Shown: positions 35,225 through 42,293 of the stretch, in pieces
Layout of the letters: the number at the start of each line of letters is the position of its first letter
Numbering within the stretch: the stretch's first letter is position 1
Source: JBCCBV01 sp039033855
GTDB lineage: Bacteria > Planctomycetota > Phycisphaerae > Phycisphaerales > Phycisphaeraceae
NCBI GenBank assembly: GCA_039033855.1
Contig: JBCCBV010000022.1
Coordinates: 1-47,087 of the forward strand
Direction: 5' to 3'
Length of the DNA stretch: 47,087 nt
Notes under the pieces: model-generated
Databases searched by the model: none
What the model saw: the letters and a program-made list of their open reading frames with translations, nothing else
Told to the model about the DNA's origin: nothing
Translations under genes and position numbers: made by a program

Positions 35225-36844
35225 TTAGGATTCGTCGTCCTCAACGACAGACACATCGGTCGCTGCCGGCTCAAGCACGATCCGGCAGTCGTAGACCAGC
35301 GTGGCGCGGGCGTCGTCGTCCGAGCCCGGGGGCAGCTCGGCGGCGGCGACGCCGAAATCGGTCAGCTTGACGCGCCACTGGCCGGTAAGGCTGAGGCGCG
35401 GCTTGCCGTCGTCGCCCACGAAGGCTTCGATCGACACCGGCACGCGCAGGTCGGCGGACACGCCGAGCATCTCGAAGGTTCCGACGAGTTCGCCGGGCGC
35501 GATGTGGCCGAACTCCGGGGCGCCGGCGGGGCTTTCGATGGCGGTCAGGGTGAAGCTGGCCTCGGGGTTGTCGCCCACCTTGAACACGCTCGACTGCAGG
35601 TAGCTGTCGAGGTCGGACTCGCCCATGGTGACGGCGGACATGGGGACGATGAACTTGCCGGCCGCGTCCGACAGCGCGGCGCCGGGGCCGAGGGTGAGGC
35701 TGCCGTGCATCTGCTCGACGCGCCCGCTGTAGCCGCGGATGGGCGGGGGGAAGGCGAACACGACCATGGGGTTCTGCTTGGACGCCTGGGCGTCAATGGC
35801 CCAGTCTTCGCCCAGCGTGAGGTCGGCGGGGTCGACGGCCACGGCGCCGGGCTTGGGCGCGGGCAGGTCGACGCCGAGCTCTTGATAGGTGCGCACCCGG
35901 GCGTAGCGCGGCAGCGGGTCGAAGCCGTCGCCGTAGTCGGCGCGGTCGAGCTGGTCGAGGATGGCCTGGGCGGCGATATGGCCCGCCTGCTCGAACACCA
36001 CCATGCGGTCCGACCATGCCCCGGCGGACGCGGCGCTCTGCATAAAGACGGGCTCGTGACAGTGGAACTGCGAGAACACGGCCACGCTGACCGACAGGTG
36101 GCCGTCGGCGTCGCGGTGGGGATAGAAGTCGGCGTAGAACAGCCGGCGGGCGTCGGCGGGCCGGGTGGGGTCGTCATCGGAGAACCACGGCGCCATGCCC
36201 GCTTCGATAGCCTGCTGGGCCTCGGAGGCGAAGGTCGCGCCGAGCCCGGCTTTGGGCGGGTGGCCGGCGAGGTCGGTGACTTTGAGCGGCGCGACGACCT
36301 CGGCTCTGCCCAGGGGCATGACCACGCCGTCGATCCCCGCGTCGGCGGTGGCGGCACCGGCACGGCCCTGGCCGGCGGTGAAGCGCGCGGTGCGCACGTG
36401 GTTCTCCAGCCGGTCAAGCGTGTTGAACCGGCCGACGTACACGGCCCGGCCGCGGTCGCTCTGGTACACGACCAGCGGGGTGAAGCCGACCTCCTCCGGG
36501 GCGCCGGTGGCCGACACGTCAACAGTCACCACGCGCAGGCCGAGTTCTTCGCCGAGCGCCCGGATATCGGGCAGCGCGTCGTTCTCAAAAGAATCGGCCA
36601 ATGCCGAGGCGCCGGGCTGGACGAAGACCACGAGCTCCTCACCCACGCGAGCGGGGTCGGCATCGGCAACAGCCTGCGTGGCCGGGGCCGTTGTTGCGGC
36701 GGGCGCAGCGGCGGGTTGTGTAGCCGGTTGGCTTGCGGGCTGGGTGGGTTGCGCGAGCGCAACGCCGGGCGCGAGCGCGGCCGCGCACAAACAGGCCAGG
36801 GCGGCGAAACCGCGACGGCGGATAGGCGTGGCGGCAGGACTCAT
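35225..36844 (-). CDS. Exported protein with C-terminal YceI-like domain
   Basis: A 539-residue exported protein. A signal peptide (LACLCAAALAPGVALAQ) is followed by a Pro/Ala/Thr/Gln-rich linker. About 65-155 may be thioredoxin-like (ELVVFVQPG, LGLRVVTVDVSATG, FTPLVVYQSDRGRAVYVGRF), but no CxxC is present. A middle region with FYADFYPHRDADGHLSVSVAVF and FHCHEPVF is unassigned. About 360-525 is YceI-like: GYSGRVEQMHGSLTLG, VPMSAVTMGESDLDSYL, FKVGDNPEASFTLTAIE, GTFEMLGVSADLRVP, WRVKLTDFGV. YceI domains bind isoprenoid or other amphiphilic lipids in a lipocalin-like barrel. Its ATG overlaps the stop of the next YceI gene (ATGA), so the two are co-translated. Confidence 0.8.
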   Translation of the reverse strand: MSPAATPIRRRGFAALACLCAAALAPGVALAQPTQPASQPATQPAAAPAATTAPATQAVADADPARVGEELVVFVQPGASALADSFENDALPDIRALGEELGLRVVTVDVSATGAPEEVGFTPLVVYQSDRGRAVYVGRFNTLDRLENHVRTARFTAGQGRAGAATADAGIDGVVMPLGRAEVVAPLKVTDLAGHPPKAGLGATFASEAQQAIEAGMAPWFSDDDPTRPADARRLFYADFYPHRDADGHLSVSVAVFSQFHCHEPVFMQSAASAGAWSDRMVVFEQAGHIAAQAILDQLDRADYGDGFDPLPRYARVRTYQELGVDLPAPKPGAVAVDPADLTLGEDWAIDAQASKQNPMVVFAFPPPIRGYSGRVEQMHGSLTLGPGAALSDAAGKFIVPMSAVTMGESDLDSYLQSSVFKVGDNPEASFTLTAIESPAGAPEFGHIAPGELVGTFEMLGVSADLRVPVSIEAFVGDDGKPRLSLTGQWRVKLTDFGVAAAELPPGSDDDARATLVYDCRIVLEPAATDVSVVEDDES

Positions 36845-37473
36845 TGGGAGTAGCCCACGATCATGACGTCGATGCGGATTTCGTTGGCGACCTTGTCTTC
36901 GGAGAGTTCGGGCTGGAGGTTGAAGTCCTCGCGCGTGACGGTGAAGGAGGTGCGCAAGACCAGCAGGTCGCCGGCCTCGGCGCCGCCGCGCTGGGCCGCG
37001 GCGTCGGGCAGGTGGTGGGCGCGGAGTTCGATGGTCTTGTCGATTTCGAGGTTGCCGTAGAGGATCTTTCCGGGCACGGCGAGGGTGGCGACGCCGTCCT
37101 CGCCCGCGGTGGCGACCTGAACGTTGTCGAGCACGAACTTGATCTGTCCGAACTGCTCGGCGTCGAGCCAGTTGGCGCCTTGGAGCACGCCGCTCATGCG
37201 GGGGTTGGCGAACTGGATGCCGGTGACGGGGGCGACGATCTCGCCGGAGAGGCCCGCCGGGGCGTCGGGGTCGTAGTTGACGACGCCGGACAGGTCGCCG
37301 GCGATGGCGACAATGGGCTCGAGTTCAGAGTCGAGGCTGATGGCCAGCGCGTTGACGCCCTTGGGGTCGGTGAAGTCGAAGTCCTGGGCTTCACCGAACG
37401 CCGGGCCGGTGGCGGCGAACGCGGCGGCGGCGACTACGGGGGCGAGGCATTGGCGGAAGAAGCGTCGCGACAT
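36841..37473 (-). CDS. YceI-family periplasmic protein
   Basis: A 210-residue exported protein whose mature part matches the single-domain YceI lipocalin-like fold. The signal peptide is LAPVVAAAAFAATGPAFG. The body has VNALAISLDSELEPIVAIAGDLSGVVNYDP, with later strands HHLPDAAAQRGGAEAGDLLVL-type sequence and LRTSFTVTREDFNL. It likely binds an isoprenoid or fatty-acyl ligand. ATG 37473 is chosen because the upstream 100 codons are proline-rich and lack any family match; AAAGGAA lies somewhat far upstream. It is the first gene of a two-gene operon with the larger YceI-like protein, overlapping it by four bases. Confidence 0.82.
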   Translation of the reverse strand: MSRRFFRQCLAPVVAAAAFAATGPAFGEAQDFDFTDPKGVNALAISLDSELEPIVAIAGDLSGVVNYDPDAPAGLSGEIVAPVTGIQFANPRMSGVLQGANWLDAEQFGQIKFVLDNVQVATAGEDGVATLAVPGKILYGNLEIDKTIELRAHHLPDAAAQRGGAEAGDLLVLRTSFTVTREDFNLQPELSEDKVANEIRIDVMIVGYSQ

Positions 37474-37724
37474 GGAGAGGGTTCCTTTGAGGTTCAGCGT
37501 GTAGCAAGGGTGCGGAGTGCGGGGTGAGGAGTTCAGCAGCCAGCGCGGCGCGTAAGGCCAGCAGCCGTGAGTTTGGGGTCGGATCCGGTTGCGTGGATGG
37601 TAGGCGGACAAGCTGCGCGAGCAAGAGGGGCTGGGCAAGCGTGGCGGGCGGGGATGTGGGGCGGGGAGGGCCGGGTTTGCACGGCGTTGGGGCCCGGGCG
37701 GGTGCGCGGTATGGTGCGGGCGTT

Positions 37725-37762
37725 GGGGCGTTAGCTCAGCTGGGAGAGCGCCTGCTTTGCAA
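37725..37762 (+). pseudogene. 5' half of tRNA-Ala(TGC), broken after the anticodon loop
   Basis: The sequence follows a bacterial tRNA-Ala exactly: acceptor GGGGCGT (37725-37731), TA, D-arm GCTC-AGCTGGGA-GAGC, G26, anticodon stem CCTGC (37751-37755) and loop TTTGCAA (37756-37762) with anticodon TGC. The next bases are ATCGC instead of the GCAGG needed to close the anticodon stem, and no variable loop, T-arm or acceptor 3' strand follows. A TATGGT box lies upstream at 37710-37715. The break at the end of the anticodon loop is where tyrosine recombinases often cross over. This marks the left edge of the replicon-like segment. Confidence 0.85.
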
Positions 37763-37871
37763 ATCGCCGACATACGACAAGCAGCTTCCGGCCAATCTTG
37801 CGATCTTCTTGAATAGCAAGGCTTTGCAGATTTTCCGTGTGCCTTTCACGGGGTCGATGAATCGCCCCAAG

Positions 37872-37910
37872 TCGTACTGATTCGACCCGAAATGTAGTAC
37901 GAACTTTTTT
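37872..37910 (+). terminator. Rho-independent terminator-like hairpin
   Basis: TCGTACT (37872-37878) pairs with AGTACGA (37896-37902) across a 17-base loop and is followed by TTTTTT (37905-37910). It would stop transcription running in from the tRNA promoter before it reaches the origin. Confidence 0.45.
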
Positions 37911-38022
37911 CACGGGACTGGCTGGCGGGCTCGGTCAGGCGTTCATCTCGAGGTTCGCAGGCCCCTTTCCCTGACAAGCAAGTCCCCGGTTGTTGTGGTT
38001 GGCGTCAGCCAGCTATCTAGAA

Positions 38023-38163
38023 GAATCTATTGGAATGAATCTATAGGTAAGTGGGGGGTGCCGACTTCACGCACGAATCATTCTCGAAGGGGTGCCGCCG
38101 TCGCGCACCTCAGGGGTGCCGATGTCGCGTGGACAACTCCCGCAATCCCCCGGCTTGTCCACA
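38023..38163. other. Candidate iteron-type replication origin
   Basis: AT-rich direct repeats GAATCTAT lie at 38023-38030 and 38037-38044. Three iterons begin GGGGTGCCG at 38055, 38089 and 38113, with a fuller consensus GGGGTGCCGNNNTCNCGCAC over 20 bases (the third ends GTGG). The second and third are 24 bases apart and the first is 34 before the second. DnaA-box-like TTGTCCACG (minus strand, 38128-38136) and TTGTCCACA (38155-38163) face each other, with another TCGTCCACA-like site near 38319. This is the standard set of parts of an iteron plasmid origin, directly upstream of repA. Confidence 0.65.
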
Positions 38164-38413
38164 GCCCGCTTTCTTCGACGCTCTGCAGGCGACCCGATGA
38201 GGCCAAGATGCAAGGACGGGTTGGGCTCAGCGGGGCGTACCGGGGCTTTCCGGCCAGGGGGTTCCAATGACACGCACGCTAGCCAGCGGCGCAATCACGG
38301 GGCCATTTCGACGGCTCGGCTGTGGACGAATCGACTCGCAAGTCGATTCCAGTCTTCCGTTCAGCGGTGCCCGCACGTTAAGGTCAAATTGAAAGGAAAC
38401 CCGTCTTGATTCG

Positions 38414-39346
38414 ATGCCTGCTGATTCCGAAACCGCCGCGCTGATCGCCTCTAAACCCATCCTCCGCCGTATCGTCGAGGGCTCCGCCGACATCCGGCAG
38501 GAGCCGCCCGACAGCATCAGCTTCCAACACTCGGTGATGTGCCAGCTGGGCATGCCGAGAAGCCAACCCAAGTCCAGACAATTCGAACGCAGCTCCGGCT
38601 GCACCAGCTTGCTGATGGAGGCCGGCCAGCTCTACCTCGGCGGCAAGTGGGTGGAGTTGCCGCTGCCCTACGGAACCCGCCCCAGGCTGGCGCTCATCCA
38701 CATGAGCACGCAAGCGATCCAGACCCGTTCGAAGGTCATCGAGATCGGCCGGAGCGTGCGGGAATACATGCGAACGCTGGGCATCTCGACCGACGGCCGG
38801 GAGTACGCCCGGTTCAAGCGTCAGATCGAGGCACTCTCGGCTTGCAAGGTCACGCTCGGGATGTCCAAAGACGGCGCGGACGTAACGCTGAATACTCAAC
38901 CGATCCGCAGCTTCAAGGCTTGGTTCACCAAGGATGGTCAGCAGGGCTCGATGTGGCCGGGTGTAGTCGAACTGTCGGACGACTTCTTCGAGACGCTGCT
39001 GGAGCATGCGGTACCCCTGGACAATCGCGCAATTGGAATGTTGCAGCACTCACCGCTCGGACTGGACATCTACACCTGGCTGGCGCAACGTCTCTACCGC
39101 GTCCGATCGGCGAAGGGCAGCCGAGTGAGTTGGGCGGCCCTGCGCTCACAGTTCGGCCACGAGTACGCCGACCCGCGCAACTTCAAGCGGAAGTTCAAGA
39201 CGGCGCTGCGGCAGGTCTACGCGGCGTACCCCACGGCCAAGATCGAAGAGATCGACGGAGGCTTGCGTCTGTTCGAATCCCCGCCGCCGGTTACACCACG
39301 CCGACGGTCTCGTTGCACGCTGAAGCCCCGGATTACTGCCGGATGA
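38414..39346 (+). CDS. repA: Plasmid-type replication initiator RepA (RepA_C family)
   Basis: A 310-residue initiator of the plasmid-encoded RepA group (RepA_C-type). Recognisable blocks are FQHSVMCQLGMPRS, LPYGTRPRLALIHMSTQAI, RSKVIEIGRSVREYMRTLGI, WPGVVELSDDFFETLLEHAVPLD, LDIYTWLAQRLYRV, VSWAALRSQFGHEY and FKRKFKTALRQVYAAYP. Such proteins bind iterons to open plasmid origins, and iteron-like repeats lie 280-360 bases upstream. An AAAGGAAA stretch lies before ATG 38414, somewhat distant. No partition, mobilisation or integrase gene is visible in the window. Occurrence beside a chromosomal tRNA fragment suggests an integrated replicon. Confidence 0.85.
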   Translation: MPADSETAALIASKPILRRIVEGSADIRQEPPDSISFQHSVMCQLGMPRSQPKSRQFERSSGCTSLLMEAGQLYLGGKWVELPLPYGTRPRLALIHMSTQAIQTRSKVIEIGRSVREYMRTLGISTDGREYARFKRQIEALSACKVTLGMSKDGADVTLNTQPIRSFKAWFTKDGQQGSMWPGVVELSDDFFETLLEHAVPLDNRAIGMLQHSPLGLDIYTWLAQRLYRVRSAKGSRVSWAALRSQFGHEYADPRNFKRKFKTALRQVYAAYPTAKIEEIDGGLRLFESPPPVTPRRRSRCTLKPRITAG

Positions 39347-39438
39347 ACAGCGGGCGTAGCAAGCAACCCAGTCAATTAGCTGTTCTCTGGAAGCATCCCA
39401 CTCTGTACCATCTCTCAAGGCACCTCAAGGGGATATTC

Positions 39439-41298
39439 ATGTCACTACGCCGTCGGCTGGCTGGCCTCGCTTTCGGGGCATGCGCTCTTACGTTACTGAT
39501 CGTCCCCGGCGTTGAAAGCCAAGCTCCGGGCGAAGATGTGGGTCAAGGTTTTTCCGACCGAGACCGCCTCGAGGCGAAAGCTACAGGAGAGTTGTGGACG
39601 AGTGATCTATCCACTTCAGCAGCTTACTCCAGTGGCGCCTTGCCAAGCACCCTTCGGTTGGCACAGGAGAATCTCCCGTGGCTAACTGCAAGACAGAGGA
39701 TTGAGCTTCGACAGCGCGTGGGGATCGTGGCCGAAATCGCCGGTCCTGAGGCGTCCGCGCCGCTTCTCGACCTCATGTACGGGCTTGGTTTTTCGGGTCC
39801 GGCACGGGCTGCGGTTGCAGCCAGGCTTGGGCGGGAATCAGCCCATCTCGATCCCGAGGGCTTAGCTGCTGTTTTGGATCACGTCCGTGCGGACGTGCGC
39901 CAGCGAAGAGACTACGACCGCTTGCGAGATACGGCCTTTCGCCGCATGCGTAAAGACACGACCGCAATCCAGTCCTCTAGCAACCGTGCTTCTTGGCTGA
40001 AGATTGCTTCGATCGTGGGGTACGACCTGACGCCGGAACGTCAGGCAGAACTGTCCTCACGGCTTCTTGTCGACGCGGCCTATCGCCATGAAACTCAGGA
40101 GTCGATCACGCCCTCAGAGATGTACTACCTGGTTCGTGGGCTGACTGGATCTGGAACGCCTTACGACGAGATCAATGCGATCCTGATCTCGTGGTTGGAA
40201 GGCTCAGACGCTTGGCAGAGCGCAAGCCTTCGAGACCTGGAGGAGTTTGTCGATCGCCTTAAGGGCGGCGTTGAAAGTGAGCCCGTAAAGTTGTGGCGAG
40301 AGCGCTTGGCCGGCGCGATGCTCGATCGCTTCTTGTTGGCAGAGGGTTTCCTCACGAGCGGCTTCGCCGACGCTGAGGAGATCGCCGATGCGGTGCGGAC
40401 GACCGGCCGTACCTGGCGGCCGGGGCGGGCAGCTGACCTTGCTCGCGCGTATTACGATACGCTTCTCATCAATCGGCCGACGGAGAAAGGCCCTCCGACC
40501 TTAGCTGAGTTAGAGACGCTGGGCAAACTATTGCACAACGCCGGACTCGACCGCAGCGACGTAGTCCCTGTCGCTTACGCCGAGGCGGTGTTGGCGGCCT
40601 TTGAGCGCGGTGAGCGACTACGGGGTCACCCGCTTTGGCCAGCCAAATTTTTGGCTTCGCCCATGCAGGCCGAGGTTCTACGCCAGCGCCTCTGGGATGC
40701 AACGGCACGAGCGGATGGAGCCGCGAATCTAGATGTCGGCGTGATTGCGGGTTTCACCTTCCGCTTGGCGAACGCTTCGGACGATTGGGTCGCGCGATGT
40801 CAAGCCAAAGCCAACGCGGCCGGGAGCAACGGTAATGCTCGATCTTCCTGGCTCCTGATGCTTGCGTTGGCAGAGCAGATCGAACCCGTCCGCTGGAACC
40901 CTCTTGCGGGAGACGCATTGATGCGCGAGGCGATCGCCATCGCGAACACGCCCCAGGCCGAAGCAGAAGCGGCGGCCTTCTTGGCGGCCCGGCTATCGCA
41001 CCAGTACCCCGGCCTCGGGGATCAGGCTATGGCCATCCTGGACGCTCACGCCGAATCTTTCCGGCGGTCCGGACAAACGGAGCGTTTAGCCGAACTGCGG
41101 ACAGAGGCGGATTTTTGGCAGCGAGTATCGGTGAACCGGCAGTCCCGCCTCGCAGGATGGCTACCAAAGCTCATTGAGCGGCGCTTAGCAGACCTCAAGG
41201 CGAAAGCGACCCACGCCAGCCCTGCCGACGCCGAACTCATGAGGGCCAGCATCGAGATGCTGGAGGACGCTTATGACGCGGTCCGCCTTAGGAATTAA
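39439..41298 (+). CDS. Exported helical protein of unknown family
   Basis: A 619-residue protein I do not recognise. A signal peptide or anchor (LAGLAFGACALTLLIVPGVES) precedes a long, mostly alpha-helical body rich in Ala, Leu, Arg and Glu, with scattered Trp. Segments such as LRLAQENLPWLTARQRIELRQRV and repeated helix pairs suggest a HEAT/TPR-like scaffold. No catalytic motif is visible. AAGGGG lies before ATG 39439. The frame stays open back through repA, but that extension is in an alternate frame. It overlaps the next gene by 26 bases, whose ribosome site (GGAGG) lies inside it, so the two are co-translated. Confidence 0.78.
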   Translation: MSLRRRLAGLAFGACALTLLIVPGVESQAPGEDVGQGFSDRDRLEAKATGELWTSDLSTSAAYSSGALPSTLRLAQENLPWLTARQRIELRQRVGIVAEIAGPEASAPLLDLMYGLGFSGPARAAVAARLGRESAHLDPEGLAAVLDHVRADVRQRRDYDRLRDTAFRRMRKDTTAIQSSSNRASWLKIASIVGYDLTPERQAELSSRLLVDAAYRHETQESITPSEMYYLVRGLTGSGTPYDEINAILISWLEGSDAWQSASLRDLEEFVDRLKGGVESEPVKLWRERLAGAMLDRFLLAEGFLTSGFADAEEIADAVRTTGRTWRPGRAADLARAYYDTLLINRPTEKGPPTLAELETLGKLLHNAGLDRSDVVPVAYAEAVLAAFERGERLRGHPLWPAKFLASPMQAEVLRQRLWDATARADGAANLDVGVIAGFTFRLANASDDWVARCQAKANAAGSNGNARSSWLLMLALAEQIEPVRWNPLAGDALMREAIAIANTPQAEAEAAAFLAARLSHQYPGLGDQAMAILDAHAESFRRSGQTERLAELRTEADFWQRVSVNRQSRLAGWLPKLIERRLADLKAKATHASPADAELMRASIEMLEDAYDAVRLRN

Positions 41299-42172
41299 GC
41301 GATGTCTTGTCGCCGGGGCCTTGCTATGGCTCGGAGCATGTACGCCATCCTCGTCCGACCTAGTCCAAATTGATGGAAGGGAGCACGCCGAGCGATCAGC
41401 GTCCAACGCGAAGCCAGGGCATTCTGTGCTCGTTTTGGCTCCCACGTTTGACGAGTATCTCGCGATCCGTAAGGAAATGGCGCTAGTAACCACCGAACGG
41501 CTCGCAGCAAGGCGCTCCGCGAAAGGACAAATCGGAAGCGTCGCGGTCGTGCTGGTTCAGTCCGGCGCCGGCAAGGTGAATGCGGCTTCTGGGGTCGCGT
41601 ATGCCCTGATTGAGCACCGACCCGACGTCGTCCTGATCGCGGGCGCAGCTGGCGGCATCGACCCTGATCTGGCAAGCGGAACGATTGTCGTTGTCGAACG
41701 CACCGCTCAGCACGACCACGGCTCGGTACGCGATACGGGGCTCTACGCATGGGGTCCCAAGCATCCAGGCACCGGTCGTTTTGGAGACCTTTACGCCGTG
41801 GCTGCGTCGGACTGGACGGAACGTCTGGAGCGATCCGCCACCGGGCTCTTCGCAGGTGACAGCCCGGTGGTTCGGGGACTCGTTGTTAGCGGCGACGTGT
41901 TTGTCGCGTCGGAGGAAGCCCGCGATGCGCTCTGGCGCCAGTGGCGTGCGGCGGCGGTAGACCGAGAGACCGCAGCGGTGGCGCAAGTATGCGAGCACGC
42001 GGGTGTGCCCTGGGCCGCGGTCCGAGTGGTCACCGACCACGCCGACAACCAAGCGGGCGCGATGTTCGGCCTGCGCGTCGATGAGGCCGGGCAGATTGCT
42101 GGTCAGGTAGTGGAGCAGGCAATCGAGCGCTGGAACGATGAGTGCATTTCAAGTGCCCCGCTCCACGAATGA
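41273..42172 (+). CDS. Lipoprotein MTA/SAH nucleosidase-like protein
   Basis: A nucleoside-phosphorylase-fold protein (299 residues) close to 5'-methylthioadenosine/S-adenosylhomocysteine nucleosidase, but with a lipoprotein signal (ALLWLGAC, lipobox LGAC near 20-23). Visible are VLVLAPTFDEY (equivalent of the catalytic-glutamate loop), SGAGKVNAASGVAYALIEHRPDVVLIAGAAGGIDP, RGLVVSGDVFVASEE, DRETAAVAQVCEHAGVPWAAVRVVTDHAD. By alignment to the E. coli enzyme from memory, Glu12, Glu174 and Asp197 equivalents are kept, while Met173 is Arg. The usual enzyme is cytoplasmic, so outside localisation is odd. GGAGG precedes ATG 41273, inside the preceding gene. Confidence 0.82.
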   Translation: MTRSALGIKRCLVAGALLWLGACTPSSSDLVQIDGREHAERSASNAKPGHSVLVLAPTFDEYLAIRKEMALVTTERLAARRSAKGQIGSVAVVLVQSGAGKVNAASGVAYALIEHRPDVVLIAGAAGGIDPDLASGTIVVVERTAQHDHGSVRDTGLYAWGPKHPGTGRFGDLYAVAASDWTERLERSATGLFAGDSPVVRGLVVSGDVFVASEEARDALWRQWRAAAVDRETAAVAQVCEHAGVPWAAVRVVTDHADNQAGAMFGLRVDEAGQIAGQVVEQAIERWNDECISSAPLHE

Positions 42173-42293
42173 ACGCTTTGGCCGTTTCGAGGCTTATTCT
42201 TGATTCCCTATTCAATTTGGATGAATGCGGACTGTCCAAGGCCGCGTTTCCCGACCTCTCTGTTACTTTGAGTCAACAGATCGGGGCTCCGGG

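Larger units (their letters stand above)
37763..38413. other. Non-coding left end of the element with origin-like repeats
   Basis: These 651 bases lie between the broken tRNA-Ala and repA. They hold a second GCTTTGCA copy (37821-37828) that echoes the tRNA anticodon region, a terminator-like hairpin (37872-37910), AT-rich GAATCTAT direct repeats (38023-38044), three iterons (38055-38132) and DnaA-box-like sites. The composition is more AT-rich than the chromosomal part. No coding frame is convincing. Confidence 0.6.

Noticed and set aside
37763..37900. A group I intron splitting the tRNA-Ala
   Set aside because: The break is at the anticodon loop, as in known tRNA introns, but I found no conserved intron core and no matching 3' exon. 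CGCCCCA near 37863-37869 could pair with the acceptor end, but no proper T-arm precedes it.
38055..38132. CRISPR array
   Set aside because: Only three imperfect repeats with uneven 34- and 24-base spacing, no spacers of constant size and no cas genes; iterons fit better.
38539..39438. Upstream extension of the 619-residue exported protein through repA
   Set aside because: The frame is open but lies wholly over the recognisable RepA coding frame, and the signal peptide with its ribosome site at 39439 marks the real start.
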